Assembly: GCA_902778325.1 (NCBI GenBank)
Contig: CACYWZ010000002.1
Location: forward strand, 62,001-126,000
Length of the DNA stretch: 64,000 bases
Source: an uncultured Spirochaetaceae bacterium
GTDB taxonomy: Bacteria; Spirochaetota; Spirochaetia; Treponematales; Treponemataceae
Reading direction: 5' to 3'
Both the position numbers and the translations under genes were made by a program. How positions within the stretch are numbered: position 1 is the first letter of the stretch; each line of letters opens with the position of its first letter. The notes beneath the pieces were generated by a model, which had not been told where the DNA came from, searched no databases, and saw only the letters and a list, made by a program, of their open reading frames with translations. Shown here piece by piece: positions 33,198 through 41,208 of the stretch.

Positions 33198-33746
33198 TCA
33201 AAGCATGTTCACCATAATGATTTCATCGCGATAAGAGCCGTCTTTGAGCTTGAACGCACGCGGAGTCATGCCGTATTCTTTGAAGTGCGCCTTTTCGTAC
33301 AAATGGCGCGCTTTTGCATTGTCGCTGAAAACTCCGAGTTCAAGTTGCTCAAAGCCGTTTTTCCGAGCCTGCTCCACAGCCAGGTTTATCATAAAAGTGC
33401 CCAAACCTTGCCCTGTGTATTTTTGCCTGATAGACATTCCAAGATACGCTCTGTGGCGCATTTTGAGCAGCTCTCTCATACACACCACGCCCAAATCACC
33501 AATAATTTCGCCATCAAGATACGCATTGACCAAAAAGTTTTGCTCGCTTTCTTCGATAGCCTTGAGTCGTTCCTTTCGCACCTCAAGGCTCATCTCGCCG
33601 TCCTCTGGATATCGCGCCATAAAGTGAGTTTCCGCTGCCACAGCCTCGTGATGAGCCTTCACCAAAGCCGCATCGTCTGCCGTCGCGCTTTTTATGACAA
33701 CCTCTCTTCCGTTTTTGAGCACAAACTTTGTTTCATCAATCTTCAT
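33198..33746 (-). CDS. GNAT-family N-acetyltransferase
   Basis: 182 residues. The acetyl-CoA-binding segment is IRQKYTGQGLGTFMINLAVE and is followed by LELGVFSDNAKARHLYEKAHF, a full motif A/B pair. The end, AFKLKDGSYRDEIIMVNML, is typical of RimJ/RimL-like enzymes. It is a close paralogue of the protein at 52540 (both end with [KR]LxDGS[YF]R[DA]EI[IL]MV). The ATG at 33746 follows AGAGG. Substrate unknown. Confidence 0.9.
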   Translation of the reverse strand: MKIDETKFVLKNGREVVIKSATADDAALVKAHHEAVAAETHFMARYPEDGEMSLEVRKERLKAIEESEQNFLVNAYLDGEIIGDLGVVCMRELLKMRHRAYLGMSIRQKYTGQGLGTFMINLAVEQARKNGFEQLELGVFSDNAKARHLYEKAHFKEYGMTPRAFKLKDGSYRDEIIMVNML

Positions 33747-33775
33747 AAAAACCTCTAAAATATCATACTGCAAAG

Positions 33776-34303
33776 TTAGTCAAAAGCAATCATTTTAAGA
33801 TAGCGAGGGCGGTTATAGCGCTGTATTATCACAAAAGGAATGTCGCAAATCGTAGAAAATATCGATGTGAGAAGAAAAACATTTGCTGCGCCAAAGAAAG
33901 CACAAAGGAAGAGCGGAGCAAAACTGAGAATGATGATTATTTCGTGCCCGATTTCAGCCCTAAGAGATGCCTCATAAATCTTTTTTGCCTCTTTTTTCCT
34001 TATATCGAACGACGAAGGGCGCGCAGTCGGGAGTTTTGCTTTCCAGCGCTTCACTTTCATAAGCGAATACAGTTTCCGCTCGGCTTTGCTCACTTTTATC
34101 CATCGCTTTGGAAGAGGAAGCACATTGCCCGCAAGAAAGCCAATAATAAGGCGCATAAAAAAATGATACGTCGTTGTTCCAAACGTGATTGAAAGCGTCA
34201 AAAACACACTTTCTGAAGTACACGCATACAAAAGACAAAATAATATTGCAACCACAAAAAGAGCAATCGCAATAATTTTGATTTGTTTTACCCACTCACT
34301 CAT
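33776..34303 (-). CDS. Membrane protein resembling glycosyl-diaponeurosporenoate acyltransferase (CrtO family)
   Basis: About 175 residues with four membrane helices. The middle segment RWIKVSKAERKLYSLMKVKR followed by WKAKLPT resembles the cytoplasmic loop of staphylococcal CrtO-type acyltransferases, which carry K-x-Y-x-x-L-x-[IV]-[KR]-x-W-K-x-x-[LI]-P. No carotenoid genes are near, so the substrate is probably different. The ATG at 34303 was chosen because upstream codons are not protein-like. The GNAT gene follows with its start 29 bp after this stop. Confidence 0.5.
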   Translation of the reverse strand: MSEWVKQIKIIAIALFVVAILFCLLYACTSESVFLTLSITFGTTTYHFFMRLIIGFLAGNVLPLPKRWIKVSKAERKLYSLMKVKRWKAKLPTARPSSFDIRKKEAKKIYEASLRAEIGHEIIIILSFAPLFLCAFFGAANVFLLTSIFSTICDIPFVIIQRYNRPRYLKMIAFD

Positions 34304-34377
34304 AATCTTATTATCGCACAAGAAAAAAGAAGTTCTTATGCCAAAAGCAACAAAGCAGTATCGCATAAAAACAGTTA

Positions 34378-34407
34378 TTGACACTTTTATTTTGATTGAC
34401 GTATTAT
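34378..34407 (+). promoter_or_regulatory. Promoter of tRNA-Ser(CGA)
   Basis: TTGACA (34378-34383), 18 nt, TATTAT (34402-34407), overlapping a TATAAT at 34405-34410. The tRNA begins at 34420. Confidence 0.6.
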
Positions 34408-34419
34408 AATGCCATATTT

Positions 34420-34504
34420 GGAGCGATGGCAGAGTGGTCGAACGCGGCGGAATCGAAATCCGTTATACCGCAAGGTATCGGGGGTTCAAATCCCTCTCGC
34501 TCCG
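34420..34504 (+). tRNA. tRNA-Ser(CGA)
   Basis: Acceptor GGAGCGA pairs with TCGCTCC; anticodon loop AT-CGA-AA within CGGA/TCCG; long variable arm; T loop GGTTCAAATCC. The 3' CCA is not encoded. Nearly identical outside the anticodon arm to the next tRNA. Confidence 0.95.
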
Positions 34505-34566
34505 AGGATTCGTTGTACTAAACAATAGGGGAAATAAAAAAATAAAAGATTTTTTCCTTTTTCCTA

Positions 34567-34595
34567 TTGACACTTTTTCCAAAATAAAATAGTAT
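34567..34595 (+). promoter_or_regulatory. Promoter of tRNA-Ser(TGA)
   Basis: TTGACA (34567-34572), 17 nt, TAGTAT (34590-34595), 17 bp before the tRNA. Confidence 0.65.
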
Positions 34596-34611
34596 ACGAA
34601 TACGCTGTTTT

Positions 34612-34696
34612 GGAGCGATGGCAGAGTGGTCGAACGCGGCGGTCTTGAAAACCGTTATACCGCAAGGTATCGGGGGTTCAAATCCCTCTCGCTCCG
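34612..34696 (+). tRNA. tRNA-Ser(TGA)
   Basis: Acceptor GGAGCGA/TCGCTCC, anticodon loop CT-TGA-AA, long variable arm identical to that of the previous tRNA. The two probably arose by duplication. Confidence 0.95.
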
Positions 34697-34704
34697 TATT
34701 GCGT

Positions 34705-34789
34705 GGAAGCGTGGTAGAGCGGTAATACAACGGATTGCTAATCCGTCACTTCCGTAAGGGGTGGGCAGGTTCAACTCCTGTCGCTTCCG
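34705..34789 (+). tRNA. tRNA-Ser(GCT)
   Basis: Acceptor GGAAGCG/CGCTTCC, anticodon loop TT-GCT-AA inside CGGA/TCCG, long variable arm, T loop GGTTCAACTCC. Only 8 bp after the preceding tRNA, so co-transcribed. Confidence 0.94.
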
Positions 34790-34819
34790 TCGGACCAAAC
34801 GGTTTGGTTTAATTTATTT

Positions 34820-34895
34820 GAGATTGTAGCTCAGTTTTGGATAGAGCGCGTCCCTGCGGAGGACGAGGTCGCACGTTCGAATCGTGTCAGTCTCA
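34820..34895 (+). tRNA. tRNA-Arg(GCG)
   Basis: 76 nt with acceptor GAGATTG/CAGTCTC (one G-T pair). Anticodon loop CT-GCG-GA in the stem CGTCC/GGACG. A GCG anticodon, rather than the usual ACG that is edited to inosine, would read CGC and CGU directly. Confidence 0.85.
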
Positions 34896-34901
34896 TTATT
34901 C

Positions 34902-34936
34902 AGGTCTGCCAAAATCATGGCGGACCTTTTTTCGTA
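34902..34936 (+). terminator. Intrinsic terminator after tRNA-Arg
   Basis: GGTCTGCC pairs with GGCGGACC (one G-T pair) and is followed by TTTTTTTCG. Confidence 0.85.
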
Positions 34937-34942
34937 ATCACT

Positions 34943-35029
34943 GGAAAGTTGTCCGAGTGGTTTAAGGTCCACGCTTGGAAGGCGTGCATACTCGAAAGAG
35001 TATCCGGGGTTCGAATCCCCGACTTTCCG
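34943..35029 (+). tRNA. tRNA-Ser(GGA)
   Basis: Acceptor GGAAAGT/ACTTTCC, anticodon loop TT-GGA-AG within ACGC/GCGT, long variable arm, T loop GGTTCGAATCC. It starts directly after the T-run of the terminator and is 6 bp from the SRP RNA. Confidence 0.94.
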
Positions 35030-35035
35030 ATATAT

Positions 35036-35140
35036 GAGTCCATGTTCTAAGCAAGATGTGGGCGCAAAACCCCGCCAGATTCGGAAGAAAGCAACGGTAT
35101 GCGCTTTATGTCTGTGCCCTAGTCAACATGGGCTCTTTTT
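35036..35140 (+). ncRNA. ffs: Signal recognition particle RNA (4.5S type)
   Basis: Ends pair as GAGTCCATGTT with AACATGGGCTC. The apical domain contains the conserved asymmetric loop and tetraloop region CCAGATTCGGAAGAAAGCAA (GGAA tetraloop, AGCA), followed by CGGTATGCG. The 3' stem runs into TTTTTT, an intrinsic terminator. The RNA binds Ffh for co-translational targeting of membrane proteins. Probably co-transcribed with tRNA-Ser(GGA). Confidence 0.93.
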
Positions 35141-35159
35141 TATGCGAAGGGAAAAATCT

Positions 35160-35564
35160 ATGAGCGACAAAAAACTGTATAGTTGCATCACAAAAGCCAC
35201 AAAAAGCGAAAACGGAAATCCAAGACATTCAATAAATTGGCTACTTTCAAAAAGAGGCGTCTTTTCAGTTTATGAAGATTATGTAAAATGCGGGGACTGG
35301 CAAATCTTGTTCTCACAAATTAAGTCGGCAAAACTTTACAAGACAAAGCAAATGTTTATCCCCGTAAATGTCCTTGAGCTGACAACGGAAACCGAGTCAT
35401 ACCAATTCGGCTTTAATCCGTGGGCAAATCCGTTCAAGAACCTCAAAATCGAATACGAAGTTGAAAGCGTAAAAATGGGGATGTCAGCATTCAGCCTTAT
35501 TTTGCGAATTGCGCTTTTGATAAGCCTTCTCTTGATTTTCATCACAGAATACATCCAAAAATAA
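35160..35564 (+). CDS. Unknown protein with a C-terminal membrane anchor
   Basis: 134 residues. The first 105 look like a beta-rich domain resembling bacterial PH-like folds (SKRGVFSVYEDYVKCGDWQI, then FSQIKSAKLYKTKQMFIPVN). The last 25 residues form one hydrophobic helix (FSLILRIALLISLLLIFITEYI). The frame is open further upstream across the SRP RNA; the ATG at 35160 is preferred because it follows AAGGGAAA and the RNA gene ends at 35140. No close family is recognised. Confidence 0.6.
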   Translation: MSDKKLYSCITKATKSENGNPRHSINWLLSKRGVFSVYEDYVKCGDWQILFSQIKSAKLYKTKQMFIPVNVLELTTETESYQFGFNPWANPFKNLKIEYEVESVKMGMSAFSLILRIALLISLLLIFITEYIQK

Positions 35565-35644
35565 AGCCACAAAAAAGAGCAAAAAATATCTACGGAAAAT
35601 CTGTTTTGTCTGTTATGATAAAAGATAAGGAGAAAAACAGATTT

Positions 35645-36670
35645 ATGGATAAAGTCGTAACCTTCGGCGAAATTATGATGCGCATACAACCGCCAGATTA
35701 TTACAGGTTCGTGCAGGTTGATTCGATGACAACTACATTCGGAGGCGCAGAGGCGAATGTCGCGGTGTCTTTGGCGAACTTCGGGCTTGACTCGTACTAT
35801 GTCACAAAACTTCCCGCCCACGAAATCGGGCAGTCGGCTCTCAACGCGCTGAGGCGCTACGGCGTGAGGACAGATTACATCGTGCGCGGAGGAGAAAGGC
35901 TCGGAATCTATTTCAATGAGCGCGGCGCAAGTCAGAGAGGCTCAAAGTGCATCTACGACCGCAAGGGCTCGGCGATTTCACTGGCGAGAAGCGATGAGTT
36001 CGACTGGGAAAAAATCCTTGATGGCGCAAAGTGGTTTCACATCACGGGAATCACGCCCGCACTTGGCGAAAACATGGTTCAATCGTGCATTGACGCCGCG
36101 ATTATCGCCCACAAGAAAGGCGCTAAAGTCTCGCTGGACATAAATTATCGCGCAAAACTCTGGACGAAGGAAGAAGCGCGCGAGGCATTGAGCAAAATCT
36201 GCAAGCACGTCGATATTTGCATTGCCAACGAGGACGATGCAGCCGACGTCTTCGGAATCAGGGCGGAGAACACCGACACGAAGAAGGGCGAAGTCAATAC
36301 AGACGGCTACATCAGCGTCGCGCGAGGGCTAAAAGAGATGTTCGGCTTTGAAAAAGTCGCAATCACTCTCCGCTCGTCAATAAACGCAAGCCGAAACGAC
36401 TGGCAGGCGCTCCTTTATGCAAACGAAAACGATTATGCCTTCTCCTCGAAGTACGAAATCTGGATTGTGGACAGGGTTGGCGGAGGCGACAGCTTTACGG
36501 CGGGTCTCATTTACTCAACGCTCAAAGGAAAGAGCACGCAAGAAATTGTGAGCTGGGCAAATGCCGCCTCATGCCTGAAACACTCAATAATCGGTGATTT
36601 TAACATGGTCAGCGCCGAGGAAGTTGAAAAATTGGCGCGAGGTGACGCGTCAGGACGCATTCAGCGCTAA
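35645..36670 (+). CDS. PfkB-family sugar kinase, probably 2-dehydro-3-deoxygluconokinase
   Basis: 341 residues. Ribokinase-fold signatures are MTTTFGGAEANVAVSLANFG near the N-terminus and the C-terminal VDRVGGGDSFTAGLIYS containing the catalytic aspartate of GGGDSFTAG. The start FGEIMMRIQPPDYYRF and overall pattern match KDG kinases, which phosphorylate 2-keto-3-deoxygluconate from pectin or uronate breakdown. No aldolase gene is adjacent, so the specificity is likely but not certain. The ATG at 35645 lies 12 nt from AAGGAG. Confidence 0.85.
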   Translation: MDKVVTFGEIMMRIQPPDYYRFVQVDSMTTTFGGAEANVAVSLANFGLDSYYVTKLPAHEIGQSALNALRRYGVRTDYIVRGGERLGIYFNERGASQRGSKCIYDRKGSAISLARSDEFDWEKILDGAKWFHITGITPALGENMVQSCIDAAIIAHKKGAKVSLDINYRAKLWTKEEAREALSKICKHVDICIANEDDAADVFGIRAENTDTKKGEVNTDGYISVARGLKEMFGFEKVAITLRSSINASRNDWQALLYANENDYAFSSKYEIWIVDRVGGGDSFTAGLIYSTLKGKSTQEIVSWANAASCLKHSIIGDFNMVSAEEVEKLARGDASGRIQR

Positions 36671-36692
36671 TCCAAAAGTTATTTTTCAATAT

Positions 36693-36722
36693 CGGGAGCA
36701 GAAAATGCTCCCTATTTTTTTT
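36693..36722 (+). terminator. Intrinsic terminator of the sugar kinase gene
   Basis: GGGAGC pairs with GCTCCC around AGAAAAT and is followed by TATTTTTTTTG. Confidence 0.85.
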
Positions 36723-36754
36723 GATATTTTGTATCGATTTGGGAAAACGGTCTT

Positions 36755-37015
36755 TCCTTGTTGCAAATTCAGCCAAAGAACTGCTTTTCTCTTCATTTGC
36801 ATTGCAAAAACACTCAAAAACTGATTTTTCAGAGCATTTGCAATGCAAATTGTCTGGATATAGATTTTCTCACCTATTTGCACAGCAAATTGAATGAAAA
36901 CCATTTTTTCACGCTTTTTGCATTGCAAATAGAGCAAAAACACCGCTCTTCGCACTTTTTGCATTGCAAATTCCTTGAAAAACGCATTCATCTCTTCATT
37001 TGCAATCAGGATTGC
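36755..37015. repeat. Palindromic tandem array G, 40-41 bp period
   Basis: Seven units start at 36755, 36796, 36837, 36877, 36917, 36958 and 36999. The core is TTTGCATTGCAAA or TTTGCAATGCAAA, a 13-bp palindrome about a central base; spacers of 27-28 bp are T-rich and poorly conserved. It fills the convergent gap between the kinase terminator and the gene at 37022, ending 6 bp from that gene's stop. Confidence 0.9.
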
Positions 37016-37021
37016 TCATCT

Positions 37022-37747
37022 TTAGCGTCCGAAGAGAGAAAAACCTCTTCCAGAGCGCGAAATGTGTGCGCCAGGCTTAATCCACTGAATTGTTTTGCTC
37101 ATATTCTTTCCTCGCTCGCAATATTCGCCCAGATATTGGAAAATCCAACGTGCGAGCGCGCTATCCTCGCGGAATTCTTGCTCTTCGCAGTCGGCAAGGA
37201 CAAGAAAAAAGTCTGCAAAGTCGCTTTCGAGGTTCATCGCCGCAAGATTTTCGGCAAAAGCCATAAAAGAGGCGGCGGCGGCGGATATATGGGGGAGGGA
37301 AGCGCTCGTTTTGTCCAGACCTTCGCGTGAAAGGGAGACAAGGGAGTAATTTTTTCGAATCAGGAAAATAATTTTTGCTTTCTCGCTTCCTTTTTGCTTT
37401 TTGAAGCGTTCCAAAAGCGAGAGGGAAAGATACTGAAAGCCGGCATTCTCTTCGTCCAAAACTTTTGAGCATTCGCTTATCGTCATGGTTTTCATGTTCC
37501 TGGAAAGTTCTTCTTCGTCAAAATAAAGCAGTGCCTCGCTTATTTTTGCTGAAGAGCTTTGAGATTTGACGAGAAAATTTTTTGTGGAAATCGGAGAGCT
37601 TTTATTCCAAAAGATTTCGTATTCTTTATTGCTCTCGCCCTGCGTTTTCACGCTTCTGAAAGCTTTTCTTCCATTTCTTTGCGCTTCTTCAAGAAATGCT
37701 CGTGTGTCTTTTCCTGCCTGAATGAAGATTTTTTCCATATTTTCCAT
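37022..37747 (-). CDS. Unknown protein, possibly a degenerate Rossmann-fold (SDR-like) protein
   Basis: 241 residues, cytoplasmic. The pattern KAKIIFLIRKNYSLVSLSRE, then ISAAAASFMAFAENLAAM and DFFLVLADCEEQEFREDSAL, recalls the central part of short-chain dehydrogenases, but the glycine-rich nucleotide loop and the YxxxK pair are not seen. The very C-terminus (WIKPGAHISRSGRG) is basic. The ATG at 37747 is 10 nt after a TATAAT box. Divergent from the symporter gene at 37821. No function is assigned. Confidence 0.5.
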   Translation of the reverse strand: MENMEKIFIQAGKDTRAFLEEAQRNGRKAFRSVKTQGESNKEYEIFWNKSSPISTKNFLVKSQSSSAKISEALLYFDEEELSRNMKTMTISECSKVLDEENAGFQYLSLSLLERFKKQKGSEKAKIIFLIRKNYSLVSLSREGLDKTSASLPHISAAAASFMAFAENLAAMNLESDFADFFLVLADCEEQEFREDSALARWIFQYLGEYCERGKNMSKTIQWIKPGAHISRSGRGFSLFGR

Positions 37748-37781
37748 GATGGATTGGATTATAGCACATATCTGATAAATC

Positions 37782-37810
37782 TTGTAGCAGAGTTTTTAGT
37801 ATGGTATAAT
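37782..37810 (+). promoter_or_regulatory. Promoter of the symporter gene
   Basis: TTGTAG (37782-37787), 17 nt, TATAAT (37805-37810). The ATG follows after 10 nt, leaving a leader of only a few nt. Confidence 0.65.
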
Positions 37811-37820
37811 TTTGCTCATT

Positions 37821-39050
37821 ATGAAACTTTGGATGAAATATCTTTTGGGTATCGTTTTGGGCGTGGCTTCAGCGTTTATAATCCCGCTCAACTCTCCTCA
37901 ATCAACTGCGATTCTGGATTTCGTTGTGAATATCGTTTTGCGCATTGGACGCTATGCGCTTATCCCGTCTTTGTTCTTCGGAGCGGGTATCGCAGTTTTC
38001 CGCCTTCGTGACGGAGGGCTTACGTCGCTTAGCGCAATCTGGATTGTCTCGACGGTTGTCGCTTCAACGGCGCTTCTTGCGTTTTTGGGAACGCTGAGCG
38101 CTGTCCTCATAAAACTGCCTCCGCTTCCGATTACGGCGGAAAAAAGTTTTTCTGAAATATCGATTAGCGTTACAGATTTGATTATGAGCGTCTTTCCGGA
38201 AAGTCCGGTCGAGGCTTTTCTTGAGGGAACGTTCCTTCTTCCGTGTTTTGTCTTCGGCGGCGCTGTCGGCGGTGCTTGTGCGACTGACAAAAGCGCGTCA
38301 AAGCAGGCTGTCGGTACTCTTGAGTCGTTCTCAAATGTCGCTTATTCGATGCTTTGCTTTTTCTCGGATATGATGACGATTGGAATTATGGCGCTTTCGT
38401 GTCGCTGGGCTTTGAACTTCGCGACTGTTTTGAAGGCGGGCGTTTTTCTTCCGCTCATTACGATTTTGACGGTCAATCTTCTTTTGGTCGCTTTTGTGAT
38501 TTACCCGCTGATTCTGCGCTTTATTTGTCATGACCCGCGTCCGTTCAAGGTGCTCTACGCGTCTGTTTGTCCGTTCTTGACGGCGTTCTTTTCAGGCGAC
38601 ACGAACTTGACGCTTCTTTGTTCGATGCGGCACGGCAAGGACAGTCTTGGAATAAGAAGGAGAACGAACGCTGTCACGTTCCCTGTGTTTTCGATTTTTG
38701 CACGCGGCGGCTCTGTGCTTGTCACTTCGATTTGCTTTGTCGTGATTTTGCGAACTTACTCGTATTTGGAGATAAGTTTTTCTGACACGCTTTGGATTGG
38801 AACGATGTCGTTCTTGCTTTCGTTTGTTTTGGGGGGATTTTCTTCGGGAGGACCTTTTGTGGCGCTCACAATTCTTTGCACGATGTACGGGCGCGGATTT
38901 TCTTCGGGATATTTGCTTTTGCGAACTGCCTCGCCGATAATCTGCGCTTATGCGGCGGGAATCGATGCGATTACGGCGATGTTCGGCAGCTACATTGTTG
39001 CGGTCAAGACGCGAACGATTGAACATCGCGCCTTGAAGCAGTTCATCTAG
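37821..39050 (+). CDS. Dicarboxylate/amino acid:cation symporter (DAACS family)
   Basis: 409 residues with eight or more membrane segments and two re-entrant-loop-like regions. The family is recognised from KYLLGIVLGVASAFIIP at the start, the serine-rich stretch near FSSGGPFVALTILCTMYGRG (about 344-363), and FFSGDTNLTLL (about 262-272), which corresponds to the substrate-binding region of GltP-type carriers. The substrate (glutamate, aspartate or C4-dicarboxylate) cannot be told. No ribosome-binding site precedes the ATG. Confidence 0.85.
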   Translation: MKLWMKYLLGIVLGVASAFIIPLNSPQSTAILDFVVNIVLRIGRYALIPSLFFGAGIAVFRLRDGGLTSLSAIWIVSTVVASTALLAFLGTLSAVLIKLPPLPITAEKSFSEISISVTDLIMSVFPESPVEAFLEGTFLLPCFVFGGAVGGACATDKSASKQAVGTLESFSNVAYSMLCFFSDMMTIGIMALSCRWALNFATVLKAGVFLPLITILTVNLLLVAFVIYPLILRFICHDPRPFKVLYASVCPFLTAFFSGDTNLTLLCSMRHGKDSLGIRRRTNAVTFPVFSIFARGGSVLVTSICFVVILRTYSYLEISFSDTLWIGTMSFLLSFVLGGFSSGGPFVALTILCTMYGRGFSSGYLLLRTASPIICAYAAGIDAITAMFGSYIVAVKTRTIEHRALKQFI

Positions 39051-39727
39051 CGGCGGCGCTCGTTTCGCAACGAGAGCAAGCGCAATAACTGCACGATTGC
39101 GGTCAAAGCGCTTGCGACATAGGTCATTGCCGCAGCGCTAAGGACTGCACGCGCTCCGCGAAGCTCTCTTTCGCTAAGCGTTCCAGTTTGCCTTAAAAGG
39201 CGAAGGGCGCGGAAAGAAGCGTCAAACTCTACAGGAAGCGTTACGAGATAAAAAATCACAGCCCCGAAAAAGAGCAGGATTCCAATCTCGGTCAGTGCGG
39301 AAAAACCAGCAAAAAAGCCAACGACAGCCAAAAGAGGTCCAAAGCGGGAGCCAATGTTAGCAGCTGGAACGAGGGTGCTTCGCAAAACGAGAGGGCCATA
39401 GCCGATTTTGTGCTGGACGGCGTGTCCAGTTTCGTGAGCCGCAACGCCTATTGCAGCGATGGACGTGCGCGAAAAGACAGGCTCGGAAAGATTCAGAGTC
39501 TTGTTACCGGGATTATAGTTATCCGTAAGCGAGCCTCCCACAGGGCGAATCGTTACATCGGAAATACCGCTTTCACGCATAAGAATCTGCGCTGTTTTTG
39601 CGCCTGAAACACCTTTTTCGCTCGGCACTCGCGAATATTTTGCGAATGTGCTGTGTACTTTGTACTGAGCCCACATCGAAATCGCTGCTGAAGCAATGAC
39701 CAAAATCAAATAAAAATCAGAATTCAT
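39047..39727 (-). CDS. Zinc metallopeptidase of the YugP type
   Basis: 226 residues. The zinc-binding motif HETGH (H98, H102) is in AAIGVAAHETGHAVQHKIGY, with further membrane helices near 118-140, 150-180 and at the C-terminus. An N-terminal helix (FYLILVIASAAISMW) anchors it. The family is PF04298-like and functions are unclear. The ATG at 39727 is chosen because it begins the typical short N-terminus and stands 7 nt after TATAAT, a leaderless arrangement; an ATG 12 codons upstream would include the promoter. Its stop overlaps the symporter stop by 4 bp. Confidence 0.9.
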   Translation of the reverse strand: MNSDFYLILVIASAAISMWAQYKVHSTFAKYSRVPSEKGVSGAKTAQILMRESGISDVTIRPVGGSLTDNYNPGNKTLNLSEPVFSRTSIAAIGVAAHETGHAVQHKIGYGPLVLRSTLVPAANIGSRFGPLLAVVGFFAGFSALTEIGILLFFGAVIFYLVTLPVEFDASFRALRLLRQTGTLSERELRGARAVLSAAAMTYVASALTAIVQLLRLLSLRNERRR

Positions 39728-39811
39728 AGAAGAGATTATATATTTCGCTGATATGAACTTCAAGATTAGGCTGTTAGATAATGAACAAATCGCTTTTTTA
39801 TGATATAAAAA

Positions 39812-39848
39812 AAGCCGGTCTATAAAGGAGGAAGAATTTGACCGGCTT
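39812..39848. promoter_or_regulatory. Hairpin with a Shine-Dalgarno sequence in its loop
   Basis: AAGCCGGTC (39812-39820) pairs with GACCGGCTT (39840-39848). The loop carries AAAGGAGGAAG and a TTG seven nt later, opening a frame of 17 codons that ends at 39890. The stem is flanked by A-runs and T-runs, so it could be a bidirectional terminator. It could also be a leader element of mtnN-luxS-birA. Confidence 0.4.
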
Positions 39849-39970
39849 AGAAAAAAAATTATGCTGCGAAAGTAACTATATATTGATATGAAAAACGTGT
39901 CAATAGAAAATGATATTTTATAGCGAAAATCTTCGCAAATTATTGCAGATTTCGCAAGGAGTGTGCTTTT

Positions 39971-40708
39971 ATGGCAAAAATCGGCATAATAGGAGCTATG
40001 GATATTGAAGTCCGAATGCTCTCAGCCAAAATGACGGGTGTAAATGGTATCGATGCGCCCGAAAAGACGATAATCGCGGGCGTAACTTATTACGACGGGC
40101 TTTTGGAAGGGGTTCCATGTGTCGTCGTGAAAAGCGGAATAGGAAAAGTAAACGCTGCACTTTGCACTCAGCGTCTTGTTCTTCTTTTTGGTGTCTCACA
40201 CGTTATCAACACAGGTATTGCTGGCGCAATGGCACATGGGCTTGGCGTTCTTGATATGGTGGTGTCAACAGACGCGCTTTATCACGATTTCGATGTTACA
40301 GGCTTTGGCTATAAACCTTGTGTTATTCCGCAGATGGAGTTGAGCGACTTCGCTGCAGATGAGAAAATGGTTGCAATTGCTTCAGAATCATTTGCTGCAC
40401 TTGAAAAAGACAGCGCTTCTGGCTTTTCTGGTCACAAAATTGTAGTTGGACGCGTTGCTTCAGGTGACCAGTTTATTTCTGGCGCAGCAGAAAAGAGCAA
40501 AATCCGCGCTCTATGCAATCCTGCTTGCGTTGAAATGGAGGGAGCAGCAATAGCACACGCGTGTTATCTTAGCAAAGTGCCATTTGTCATAATCCGCTGT
40601 ATAAGCGATATGGCTGATGATGGAGGAGAGAGCACGTATTCGTTTAACGAAGACACAGCCGCAAAGATGAGCGCAACGCTTGTCTTGAAAATGCTTCCAA
40701 GACTTTAA
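39971..40708 (+). CDS. mtnN: 5'-methylthioadenosine/S-adenosylhomocysteine nucleosidase
   Basis: 245 residues. MtnN (Pfs) cleaves adenine from methylthioadenosine and S-adenosylhomocysteine. Typical blocks are KIGIIGAMDIEVRML at the start, VVKSGIGKVNAALCTQ, NTGIAGAM, VASGDQFISG and ACVEMEGAAIAHACYL (catalytic glutamate region) with IRCISDMAD near the C-terminus (catalytic aspartate). Its product S-ribosylhomocysteine is the substrate of LuxS, encoded 27 bp downstream, so the two genes form the activated methyl cycle branch that yields AI-2. Ribosome-binding site AAGGAG. Confidence 0.96.
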   Translation: MAKIGIIGAMDIEVRMLSAKMTGVNGIDAPEKTIIAGVTYYDGLLEGVPCVVVKSGIGKVNAALCTQRLVLLFGVSHVINTGIAGAMAHGLGVLDMVVSTDALYHDFDVTGFGYKPCVIPQMELSDFAADEKMVAIASESFAALEKDSASGFSGHKIVVGRVASGDQFISGAAEKSKIRALCNPACVEMEGAAIAHACYLSKVPFVIIRCISDMADDGGESTYSFNEDTAAKMSATLVLKMLPRL

Positions 40709-40735
40709 TTTTAGTTTCCTAAGGAGGAAATATTT

Positions 40736-41206
40736 ATGGAAAAGAAATACAATGTTGATTCTTTCAATCTTGACCACACAAAAGTGACTGCACCTTATGT
40801 GCGTTTGGCTTCTCGAAAAACAGGCGAAAAGGGTGATGTCGTTTCAAAATTCGACATTCGCTTTTCTCAGCCGAACAAAGAATTCTTGTCGACAGGCGCA
40901 ATTCACACGCTTGAGCACCTCATCGCTGAATATATCCGTGACGAAATGGACGGCGTCATTGATTTGTCTCCTATGGGCTGTCGCACAGGCTTTTATTTCA
41001 CGCTTTTCGGCAATGTCGATGAAGAATATGTCGCAAACCATCTTTTGAACGTGCTTAAAAAGGTCGCAGTCTGGGACAAAGAAGTGCCTGCAACAACAGA
41101 AGCCGAGTGCGGAAACTACCGAGACCATGACCTTGAAGGCGCGAAAGAGTGGGCTTCTCGCTGGGTCAAAGGCATCGAAGAAAAAGGTTGGAACTGCTAC
41201 AAATAA
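40736..41206 (+). CDS. luxS: S-ribosylhomocysteine lyase
   Basis: 156 residues. The zinc site HTLEH (H57, H61) in GAIHTLEHLIAEYIRD and the later cysteine in ECGNYRDHDL are present, as is the catalytic MGCRTGFY segment. LuxS splits S-ribosylhomocysteine into homocysteine and DPD, the precursor of autoinducer 2. A good AAGGAGG ribosome-binding site precedes the ATG. BirA begins 2 bp after the stop. Confidence 0.97.
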   Translation: MEKKYNVDSFNLDHTKVTAPYVRLASRKTGEKGDVVSKFDIRFSQPNKEFLSTGAIHTLEHLIAEYIRDEMDGVIDLSPMGCRTGFYFTLFGNVDEEYVANHLLNVLKKVAVWDKEVPATTEAECGNYRDHDLEGAKEWASRWVKGIEEKGWNCYK

Positions 41207-41208
41207 TT

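Noticed and set aside
33776-34303. Carotenoid biosynthesis role for the CrtO-like protein
   Set aside because: No phytoene, glycosyltransferase or desaturase gene is nearby, and only the central loop motif is shared.
35034-35159. N-terminal extension of the gene at 35160
   Set aside because: It would be encoded by the SRP RNA gene, whose conserved apical loop and terminator are clear.
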